In this document: piece by piece, positions 7,974-14,548 of the stretch
How the letters are laid out: each line of letters opens with the position of its first letter
How positions within the stretch are numbered: position 1 is the stretch's first letter
NCBI GenBank assembly: GCA_012728895.1
Contig: JAAYEG010000043.1
Span: forward strand, 1-35,694
Source of the DNA: Methanospirillum sp.
Lineage (GTDB): Archaea > Halobacteriota > Methanomicrobia > Methanomicrobiales > Methanospirillaceae
Direction: 5' to 3'
Length of the DNA: 35,694 bases
Position numbers and translations under genes: made by a program
The notes under the pieces: generated by a model
The model's database searches: none
The model's input: only the letters and a program-made list of their open reading frames with translations
What the model was told of the DNA's origin: nothing

Positions 7974-9045
7974 GTTCGAAGGAAAGCGGGTCTTCGCCGA
8001 GGCGGGGATCCCGGTACCGAGAGGGAGGGTGATCAGGCCGGGCGACGAGCCCGGAGATCTCGACGAGTTCGGCGACGAGGTCGTGCTGAAGGCCCAAGTC
8101 GATGTCGGGGGACGGGGGAAGGCCGGGGGGGTCGTGATCTGCCCGACGGCCGAGGCGCCGGCGCGGGCGGGGGACCTCTTCGGGACCACGATCAGGGGCC
8201 TTCCCGTGACGGAGATCCTGGTCGAAGAGCGGCTCCCGATCGTCCACGAGTACTACTGCGCGGTCATGGTGGACCGGTCGACCAGCCAGCCGGTGGTCCT
8301 CTTCGCGGAGGCGGGGGGAGTCGAGATCGAGGAGACGGCGAAAAACGACCCCGACCGGGTCAGGCGAGTCGGAATCTCCCCCCTGTTGAGCGGGCTCCCG
8401 CCCTTCGCCGTGAGGGATCTCGTCGGCGCTGCCCCGAAGGCCCTCGCCCCGATCGTCTCCGCCCTCTACCGTGCCTTCCTGGCGAACGACGCCATCCTCG
8501 CCGAGATCAACCCGCTCGCCATCCTCGAGGACGGACGGGTCATGGCCGTGGACGCGAAGGTGATCGTCGATGACAACGCCCTCGCACGACAGGGGATCGC
8601 ACAGAACCGCGACCTCTCCGAGCGTGAGCGGGAGGCCGAGCGGCACGGCTTCTCCTACGTCGAGCTCGACGGGGACGTCGGGGTGGTCGGGAACGGCGCA
8701 GGCCTCACCATGGCCACGCTCGATCTGATCGAGCACTACGGCCTCCGGGCCGCCAACTTCCTGGACGTCGGCGGGGGGGCGGATCGTGAAAGGGTCGCTC
8801 ACGCGGTCCGGCTCCTCGCCCTCTCCCCGGGCGTCCGGGTGATCATCGTGAACCTGCTCGGCGGGATCACGCGGTGCGACGAGGTCGCCCTCGGGATCGT
8901 CGACGCCGGCGTGCGACAGCGGATCATCGTCAGGATGGCCGGCACGAACGAGGAGGAGGGGCGCGCGATCCTCGGGGAGCACGGCTACGAGATGTACGGT
9001 TCCATGGACGAGGCGGTCGCAGCGGCCGCGGGAGGAACCCGATGA
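7960..9045 (+). CDS. sucC: Succinyl-CoA ligase (ADP-forming), beta subunit
   Basis: A 361-residue ATP-grasp subunit that with SucD converts succinate, CoA and ATP to succinyl-CoA, the substrate of the Kor complex just upstream. Visible marks: the ATP-grasp start EFEGKRVFAEAGIPVPRG, LKAQVDVGGRGKAGGV, LAEINPLAILEDG, the GNGAGLTMATLDLIEHYG segment and NFLDVGGGAD, followed by LLGGITRCDEVA. Length is slightly below the bacterial 385-390. SD-like GGGGAGG lies at 7944-7950, about 9 nt before ATG 7960. The stop overlaps sucD by ATGA. Confidence 0.94.
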   Translation: MKLREFEGKRVFAEAGIPVPRGRVIRPGDEPGDLDEFGDEVVLKAQVDVGGRGKAGGVVICPTAEAPARAGDLFGTTIRGLPVTEILVEERLPIVHEYYCAVMVDRSTSQPVVLFAEAGGVEIEETAKNDPDRVRRVGISPLLSGLPPFAVRDLVGAAPKALAPIVSALYRAFLANDAILAEINPLAILEDGRVMAVDAKVIVDDNALARQGIAQNRDLSEREREAERHGFSYVELDGDVGVVGNGAGLTMATLDLIEHYGLRAANFLDVGGGADRERVAHAVRLLALSPGVRVIIVNLLGGITRCDEVALGIVDAGVRQRIIVRMAGTNEEEGRAILGEHGYEMYGSMDEAVAAAAGGTR

Positions 9046-9908
9046 TCCTCGCCGACCGGAAGTCCGGCGTGATCGTGGCAGGAGCCACGGGGCGGCAGGG
9101 GCTCTTCCATATCGGGCTGATGAACGACTACGCCAGGGAGGTGGGCGGTACCGGGGTGGTCGCGGGCGTGACCCCCGGGAAGGGGGGCCAGGAGGCGGCC
9201 GGTGTCCCCGTCTACAACAGCATCCGGGAGGCCCTCCGGGAGCACGACGCACAGGCGAGCGTGATCTTCGTCCCTGCCTCCGCGGCCGGCGACTCGATCA
9301 TGGAGTCGGCGGCGAACGGTCTGGAGCTCGCGGTCGCCATCACCGAGCACATCCCGGTTCACGACACGATGAAGGCGATCAACTACGCCCGGCTCTACGG
9401 CACCACCGTGATCGGCCCGAACTGCCCGGGCCTGATCTCCCCGGGGGAAGCGAAGCTGGGGATCATGCCGGCGCACCTGGCCAGGCCGGGCCCCGTCGGG
9501 GTCGTCTCGCGCTCCGGCACGCTCACCTACGAGATCGTGGACGAGCTCTCCCGGGCGGGGATAGGCCAGTCGACCGTCGTCGGGATCGGGGGGGACCCCG
9601 TGATCGGCTCGACCTTTACCGATATACTCGCCCGGTTCGAGCGTGACCCTACCACGAAAGCCGTCGTGCTGGTGGGCGAGGTCGGCGGAGCCCTCGAGCA
9701 GGAGGGGGCGGCCTCGACCAGCCTCCCGCTGGTCGCGTACATCGCCGGCGTTTCAGCCCCCCCGGACAAACGGATGGGGCATGCCGGCGCGATCGTCGAA
9801 GGGGGCGAGGGCGACGCCCGCTCCAAGATCAGGGCGCTCGAGGGCATGGGGATCGCCGTCGCATCGAGGCCGTCCGAGATCCCGGACCTGGTCCGGCCGT
9901 ACCTATGA
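9042..9908 (+). CDS. sucD: Succinyl-CoA ligase (ADP-forming), alpha subunit
   Basis: The 288-residue CoA-binding subunit that carries the phosphohistidine. It has the Rossmann CoA site VAGATGRQGLFH, VGGTGVVAGVTPGKGG, IGPNCPGLISPGEAKLGIMP, SRSGTLTYEIV and the catalytic-histidine segment KRMGHAGAIV, in the usual order. ATG 9042 overlaps the sucC stop and dacZ ATG 9905 overlaps this stop, making one continuous coupled unit from korD onward. No missing catalytic residue is seen. Confidence 0.95.
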   Translation: MILADRKSGVIVAGATGRQGLFHIGLMNDYAREVGGTGVVAGVTPGKGGQEAAGVPVYNSIREALREHDAQASVIFVPASAAGDSIMESAANGLELAVAITEHIPVHDTMKAINYARLYGTTVIGPNCPGLISPGEAKLGIMPAHLARPGPVGVVSRSGTLTYEIVDELSRAGIGQSTVVGIGGDPVIGSTFTDILARFERDPTTKAVVLVGEVGGALEQEGAASTSLPLVAYIAGVSAPPDKRMGHAGAIVEGGEGDARSKIRALEGMGIAVASRPSEIPDLVRPYL

Positions 9909-10714
9909 GCCAGGACAGGTTGATGCTCTCGGCCGGTCTCCGGCTGGCCGCAGACCTCGGGGCGCGCGCAGTCATCGCATTCGTGGACGCCGAGATCCCG
10001 GACCCCCCGGTCCCGGTCTTCAGCGCCGCGGCGACGTGGCCGGATGACGACTCCCCCCGGACCCCCGAAGGGATCCGCGAGGTGCTCGTCGAGCGGCTCC
10101 GTGCAGCATCTGCCCCGATCTCGCTCGTCCCCGGCGACCCGGGCGGAACGGTGATCGGGGTCTTCTCCGACGGGCTGGTGATGGTCTCCCTGGACCAGGT
10201 GAAGTCACGGTTCTCCCTGGAGCAGTTCGACCGTTATGTTTCCCGCCCGGTGATCGCGGCCGTCCTCCAGCTCGCGCTCGAGATCGGGAGGGAGGGGCGC
10301 GAGGGGAGGCCGATCGGGACCGCGTTCATCATCGGGGACGCTGACGCGATCCTCGGCATCTCCCATCAGCTGATACTGAACCCGTACCTCGGCCATCCGC
10401 CCGAGGTGACCAGCATCCTGGACCGCTCCAGCTGGGAGTCGATCAAAGAGTTCGCGCAGCTGGACGGGATGTTCGTGATCGACTCCTCGGGTGCGGTGGT
10501 CGCCGCCGGACGGTACCTCGACGTCGATTCGCGGCTGGTCCATCTCCCGAGCGGCCTGGGGGGGCGGCACCGCGCCGCCGCCGCCATGACCCAGCTCCTC
10601 CCGGTCGTCGCCGTGATCATATCCGAGAGTGGCGGCACGGTCCGCGTCTTCACGGAAGGCCTCTGCCGGCTCGAGGTCCGCCCCGATCTGGCGGCCGTCC
10701 AGAGATGCGTATGA
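9905..10714 (+). CDS. dacZ: Diadenylate cyclase (archaeal DacZ type)
   Basis: A 269-residue protein predicted to make cyclic di-AMP from two ATP. The N-terminal half (about 1-125) resembles the pyruvate-kinase-C-like domain typical of archaeal DacZ. The C-terminal half is the DisA_N/DAC domain: FAQLDGMFVID carries the DGA-type metal motif as Asp187-Gly188-Met189, and GLGGRHRAAAAMT carries the RHR motif at 221-223; SESGGTVRVF follows. The Ala-to-Met change at the third motif position is unusual, but Asp187 and RHR remain. It starts inside the sucD stop codon (ATGA) and ends over the next gene's start, so its synthesis appears tied to the kor-suc operon. In haloarchaea c-di-AMP is linked to osmotic control; a metabolic role here is inference. 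Confidence 0.88.
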   Translation: MSQDRLMLSAGLRLAADLGARAVIAFVDAEIPDPPVPVFSAAATWPDDDSPRTPEGIREVLVERLRAASAPISLVPGDPGGTVIGVFSDGLVMVSLDQVKSRFSLEQFDRYVSRPVIAAVLQLALEIGREGREGRPIGTAFIIGDADAILGISHQLILNPYLGHPPEVTSILDRSSWESIKEFAQLDGMFVIDSSGAVVAAGRYLDVDSRLVHLPSGLGGRHRAAAAMTQLLPVVAVIISESGGTVRVFTEGLCRLEVRPDLAAVQRCV

Positions 10715-11865
10715 CCCGGCGGGTCTCGATCGCCCGGTGTCGTGATTACGACCCGGAGCGGGTCATGGCAGCCTTTCTCGAGGTACTGGCTCCCCTCGGC
10801 GGGATCTCGGCGTTCATCAGGCCGGGCGACCGGGTGCTGGTCAAGCCGAACCTGCTCACGAGCCGGTCGCCAGGGGAAGCGGTCACGACCCACCCCTCGG
10901 TGGTCAGGGCGGCGCTCATCGCCGTCAGGGACGCCGGCGGGGAGCCCGTGCTCGGCGATTCCCCCGGTGGCCGGAACACCCCGGAGAACTATCGTTCACT
11001 CCTCCGGCGGACGGGGCTTCTTCCCGTGCTCGAGGAGTGCGGGGTCGACGCCGTCTTCTTTGACGGCGATACGACCGAGATCGCGTCTCCCGCCGGCAGG
11101 GTCTACCGGAGGTTCCACGTCTCGTCGGCCGTCGCCCGCGCGGACGCGATCGTCTCGATCTCCAAGCTGAAAACCCACCAGCTGACCCTGGCGACGGGGG
11201 CCGTCAAGAACTGCTACGGATATATCCCCGGGATCGAGAAGGCCGGGTACCACCTCAGGACAGGCCCGGATCGCCGACGGTTTGCCGACCTCCTCCTTGA
11301 CCTGTACGAGGCTCGCCCCCCGGTCCTCTCCGTGATGGATGCCGTGGTGGGGATGGAGGGGAACGGCCCCTCGAACGGTACCCCGCGGGAGGTGGGACTC
11401 CTCCTCGCCTCTCCGAGCGCACCGGATCTCGATTTCGTGGAGGCATACCTGATGGGCTTCGACCCACTCGAGGTCCCGACGGTGTCCGAGGCGGCGAGGC
11501 GCGGGCTCGGCCCCCGGGCCCTCGACGAGATCGAGGTGCTGGGCCTCTCGATCGAGGAGGTCCGGCCCCAGGCCTTCCGGCGTCCTGCGTCCCACCTCTT
11601 CGCACGGGTGCCCGCGCCGCTCGTCTCCGCCCTGAACCGGTTCGTCCTGGCTCGCCCGCGCATCCTGGTCGACCGGTGCCGTCGTTGCGGGATCTGCAGC
11701 GAGAACTGTCCGCCCGGCGCGATCGAGCTGGTGAAAGGAGCCCCGCGGATCCGGCAGGAGGCCTGTATCCGCTGCTACTGCTGCCAGGAGCTCTGCCCGG
11801 CCGACGCCATCGTGATCGACAGGCCGCTCCTCCGCCGCCTGGTCGAGATGTCCGGGGCCGCCTGA
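10711..11865 (+). CDS. DUF362 protein with C-terminal 2[4Fe-4S] ferredoxin domain
   Basis: About 384 residues. The N-terminal two thirds is a DUF362 domain with RPGDRVLVKPNLL, TTHPSVVRAALIAVRDAGG, GDSPGG, the SISKLKTHQLTLATGAVKN segment and the VMDAVVGMEGNGPSNGTPR segment, in family order. The last 60 residues form a bacterial-type ferredoxin with two cluster motifs, CRRCGICSENCP and CIRCYCCQELCP. DUF362 proteins are of uncertain biochemical role; the fused ferredoxin points to electron transfer in the cytosol. ATG 10711 overlaps the dacZ stop; ATG 10705 is two codons earlier and cannot be excluded. It is the last gene of the overlapping kor-suc-dacZ unit. Confidence 0.9.
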   Translation: MTRRVSIARCRDYDPERVMAAFLEVLAPLGGISAFIRPGDRVLVKPNLLTSRSPGEAVTTHPSVVRAALIAVRDAGGEPVLGDSPGGRNTPENYRSLLRRTGLLPVLEECGVDAVFFDGDTTEIASPAGRVYRRFHVSSAVARADAIVSISKLKTHQLTLATGAVKNCYGYIPGIEKAGYHLRTGPDRRRFADLLLDLYEARPPVLSVMDAVVGMEGNGPSNGTPREVGLLLASPSAPDLDFVEAYLMGFDPLEVPTVSEAARRGLGPRALDEIEVLGLSIEEVRPQAFRRPASHLFARVPAPLVSALNRFVLARPRILVDRCRRCGICSENCPPGAIELVKGAPRIRQEACIRCYCCQELCPADAIVIDRPLLRRLVEMSGAA

Positions 11866-11981
11866 TACCGCCGCGTGCGCGGGGCGACAGATGTCCCGGG
11901 AGATCCGGCGTCGGGGGGATCCGGTAAGCCTGTCGATCCGATGATCTCACGGGACGATCGCCAGAGGGGGCGTGCCCCTCG

Positions 11982-11993
11982 AAAAGTGTTATC
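11982..11993 (+). promoter_or_regulatory. Candidate TATA-like patch for the S16 lipoprotein gene
   Basis: AAAAGTGTTATC is the only AT-rich patch in the gap after DUF362. It lies about 25-35 nt ahead of GTG 12019, which fits a leaderless start there and argues against ATG 11941. The match to the archaeal box is moderate. Confidence 0.3.
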
Positions 11994-12018
11994 ACCGGGC
12001 AGCCTGAACCTGATCCGT

Positions 12019-12939
12019 GTGACGCGATACGCACTACTCGCGATCGTGCTCATTGCCGGTATCCTGGCGGGGGGATGCCTGGAGCTCTCCCGGACCGATC
12101 CGGTGAACGCGAGCGAGCACCAACTTCTGTACCGGATCGAGAGCCTGGAGCAGGAGAACGCCGGGCTCCGTGAGCAACTCGACCAGAAGAACATCACCAT
12201 CCGGAGCTACGAGAACCAGCTTGCCTTCTACCGCGCTCGGTTCGCCCCGGTGGACACCCCCGGGTCAGGCGATAGAGGGCAGGGCGAGATCAACGGACGG
12301 GCCTCGCTCGACGCGCCCGCCGTGCTTCAGCGGACCGTCTACGAGCAGAACGGGCCCTTCATCTCGGAACGGATCGAGATGGAAGGCTCGCTGTTGAATG
12401 TGACCGTGGAGATCGTCCCCGGACGCGGACGGGTGCTGGTCGAGACGACCCCGCTGATGGGCGAGGTCTTCCAGGACGCGGCGAACATGGCTGTCTACGT
12501 CGCGCAGCAGAAGACCGGGCGAGACCTCTCCTCGGCCGACGTCTTCATCTCGATTGTGGCCCAGGACGAAGTCCCGGCCGTCGACGGCGGCTCGGCCGGA
12601 GCGCTCATGACTCACCTGATGATCTCGGTGATCGAGGGGACAGAGCCGAGGTCGGATATGACCATGACCGGGACGATCGACCAGGACGGCCGTGTCGGGG
12701 CCATCGGCGGGGTGGTCCAGAAGGCGACGGCCGCGAAAGAGCGGGGGAAGACGCTCTTTCTCCTGCCGCGAGACAACAGCCAGCTCGTCCGGTACGTCGA
12801 GACCGCTACAGAATACTACGGATACACATTCGTTCGGCGCGTTCCGGAAGAGATCGACGCGAAAGACTACATCGAGTCCGAGATCGGGATCCGGGTTGAG
12901 TACGTCGATACGATCGAGGACGTGCGCCGTCTGGGTTGA
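12019..12939 (+). CDS. Secreted lipoprotein with a Lon-type (S16) protease domain
   Basis: With GTG 12019 as start the protein has 306 residues: a signal peptide of about 19 residues ending LAGGC (Cys20 as possible lipid anchor), a coiled coil at about 36-74 (LYRIESLEQENAGLREQL and on), then a globular domain from about 100. That domain fits the S16 peptidase fold: DVFISIVAQ, VDGGSAGALM with Ser192, and GVVQKATAAKERGK with Lys235. The 43-residue Ser-Lys spacing equals that of the Lon catalytic dyad. There is no AAA+ module, so it would be an ATP-independent surface enzyme, as in the archaeal secreted S16 proteins. ATG 11941 is an alternative start with a longer N-terminus. Confidence 0.82.
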   Translation: MTRYALLAIVLIAGILAGGCLELSRTDPVNASEHQLLYRIESLEQENAGLREQLDQKNITIRSYENQLAFYRARFAPVDTPGSGDRGQGEINGRASLDAPAVLQRTVYEQNGPFISERIEMEGSLLNVTVEIVPGRGRVLVETTPLMGEVFQDAANMAVYVAQQKTGRDLSSADVFISIVAQDEVPAVDGGSAGALMTHLMISVIEGTEPRSDMTMTGTIDQDGRVGAIGGVVQKATAAKERGKTLFLLPRDNSQLVRYVETATEYYGYTFVRRVPEEIDAKDYIESEIGIRVEYVDTIEDVRRLG

Positions 12940-12940
12940 G

Positions 12941-12960
12941 GGGGGAGACCGCAGTCCCCC
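12941..12960. terminator. G/C hairpin just after the S16 gene
   Basis: GGGGGA at 12941-12946 pairs with TCCCCC at 12955-12960 around an 8-nt loop, starting 2 nt after the stop codon. There is no T-run behind it. A second stem, CTGCCCGG paired with CCGGGGCAG (about 12977-13005, one bulge), follows. Together they may mark the transcript end. Confidence 0.4.
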
Positions 12961-13176
12961 TGGCCCAGCCCCTCCTGCCCGGTCATTCCCTGGTGCCGGG
13001 GCAGGTGTCAACCCCCTCCACCGTGCCGCTTCGTCGATCTATCGAGCACACCGGCACCTGTTGGGAACTGCCGCATGGAACGGAGGAATGAGAACACCCC
13101 CCGATCCTTCGAAAGAACCCGCAAGCTTTTCTCTTATCGTCGCGAGAGAGATCTCGATGGAGAAGGAACCGCTCCG

Positions 13177-13728
13177 ATGGGACCAGCGGGGGCGGGAGCC
13201 GTGAAGAGCACCGGTCTTGATCGGATCCCCGAGGGTACTCGCTGGCAGGTCTGTGCGCGCCTGCTCGCGAAGCTCCCCCTGCTCTACGATATCACCTTCC
13301 GGCGAACCGTGGGAGAGGAGTACGACCTCCTCGAACACGCGATCTGGATCGAGATGGCGCGCGAAGCAAGGGAACTGGCGGATGCCTTCCGTCTCCCGCG
13401 GGAGACCCCGGGCGACCTTGCCGCCACCCTCTCTCTCCTGGGGACTTCCCTCTTCGGGCGCGACTTCCAGTTCGACCTGCTCTCCGAGAGCGAACAGTCT
13501 GCCCTGCTACGCGTGCTCCGCTGCCCGTTCCTGGAAGAGGCGGACCTGCTGGATGTCGACCGCGGGATCCTCGCGGACCGTTGCCTCGCGTTCTCGATTC
13601 CCCTTATCGAGGGGTTGAACCCCGGATACACGCTCCGGTATCTCCGCGCGGCATGCGCCGGCGACAGGGGGTGCGAGCTGAAGATCCTGACCCGCGAGGC
13701 CGCTAAGAACGAGGAGGTCATCGCCTGA
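13177..13728 (+). CDS. Cytosolic protein, possibly of the ATC-hydrolase-like family
   Basis: A 183-residue soluble, mostly helical protein. An early segment reads LPLLYDITFRRTVGEEYDLL, and it ends with NPGYTLRYLRAACAGDRGC and a charged tail. The ending, in which a Gly-Asp pair and a Cys close a small beta unit, recalls the L-2-amino-thiazoline-4-carboxylate hydrolase-like (ATC hydrolase) domain common in methanogens, but I cannot confirm this and assign no reaction. ATG 13177 is chosen because GGAGAAGGA at 13159-13167 lies 9 nt upstream and the T-rich GCTTTTCTCTTATC patch (about 13123-13136) could be its promoter. A longer version starting at 13075 lacks protein-like sequence in its first 30 residues. 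Confidence 0.65.
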   Translation: MGPAGAGAVKSTGLDRIPEGTRWQVCARLLAKLPLLYDITFRRTVGEEYDLLEHAIWIEMAREARELADAFRLPRETPGDLAATLSLLGTSLFGRDFQFDLLSESEQSALLRVLRCPFLEEADLLDVDRGILADRCLAFSIPLIEGLNPGYTLRYLRAACAGDRGCELKILTREAAKNEEVIA

Positions 13729-13801
13729 GGTCGTCGGCCGGGAAAGGTTGCTCGCTGGAAGGGAAGCCTGCGCCCCGGAGGGTCCGTCCCCCTGCGGAAA
13801 G

Positions 13802-13823
13802 CCCCCTGGAAGCGGCCAGGGGG
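13802..13823. terminator. Perfect 8-bp hairpin after the ATC-like gene
   Basis: CCCCCTGG (13802-13809) pairs with CCAGGGGG (13816-13823) around the loop AAGCGG, 73 nt after the stop codon at 13728. An outer TCCCCCTG at about 13786-13793 could compete for the same 3' arm, allowing two alternative stems. No T-run follows. Confidence 0.45.
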
Positions 13824-14105
13824 ACCGCGGACCCGATGGATAAGGCCAGACGAGACTGTCCCCGTTCTGCCGTGACGGCAGCGGTTCTATCCTGGCCTTT
13901 CGGGTCATTCGCAGAGCCCCGTTACGTCGTGCGTCCACGGTCCGCCATCGCGGAGCCGTGCCTCTCCGGGGGGGCGGGCTCGCGGCGGTCCGCTCGCGCG
14001 GGCCCCGGTTCAAGCCAGGGACGGTCTCGACGGGGACACTCCTGGACTCCCGGTCCGACAGAAAGATATGACGGCGGGACCGACGCCTGATCAGGTGGAC
14101 ACCCG
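13824..14105. other. Intergenic stretch with a promoter for the small membrane protein
   Basis: No protein-like frame is seen. AAGATATGA at about 14062-14070 is the only TATA-like patch, some 40 nt before ATG 14106, and CAGGTGGA at 14092-14099 is a good ribosome-binding sequence 6 nt before that start. Confidence 0.4.
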
Positions 14106-14375
14106 ATGGTGACCCTACTCTTCGATCCGGTTCCTGTGGTCAACCTGTTTCTTGCGACCGCGATCCTCATTCTTGGACTCTGGGGATATCACCGGAGCGG
14201 ACGGCTCACCGAGGCGCTCGTCGGCGTGGCCTTCGGCCTCTTCGCGTTCACGCACCTGCTCGTGGTCCTCGGAGTCAGTACCACAGGACTCCTGATCCTG
14301 ACGGTGAGGATCGTCGCGTACCTGATCGTGATGTACGCGATGCTCAGAGTCGCATCCGGCCATACCTACGGCTGA
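14106..14375 (+). CDS. Small membrane protein, three predicted helices
   Basis: An 89-residue protein with three hydrophobic spans: about residues 9-26 (VVNLFLATAILILGLWGY), 35-58 (LTEALVGVAFGLFAFTHLLV and on) and 61-82 (LILTVRIVAYLIVMYAML). Loops carry a few basic residues (YHRSGR, RVASGH). The hydrophobic pattern and the ribosome-binding sequence CAGGTGGA make it a true gene. I do not recognise a family and no neighbour suggests a role. It is flanked by separate promoters and appears monocistronic. Confidence 0.75.
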   Translation: MVTLLFDPVPVVNLFLATAILILGLWGYHRSGRLTEALVGVAFGLFAFTHLLVVLGVSTTGLLILTVRIVAYLIVMYAMLRVASGHTYG

Positions 14376-14548
14376 TCCGGCGCGCCTGTCCCCAGGGGGC
14401 GTCGTCTTCTCGTGATGCAACGCCGACCTGGAAGTATCGAGGTGCCGTGCCCGGGACCCGAACCTTTCCCACGTCCCGGCCCGACTCACCCCGGGAGGCG
14501 CCCTTTATCTCTATGGAACGCCCTCTCTTGAGAACTGAGGTCGGAGCG

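Noticed and set aside
11875-12018. Longer N-terminus for the S16 lipoprotein
   Set aside because: The extra residues are basic and disordered and would bury the signal peptide; a promoter-like patch lies inside this stretch.
13980-14045. Possible tRNA T-arm (GGTTCAAGCC near 14007)
   Set aside because: The flanking bases do not pair as a T-stem, and no acceptor or anticodon stem can be drawn around it.
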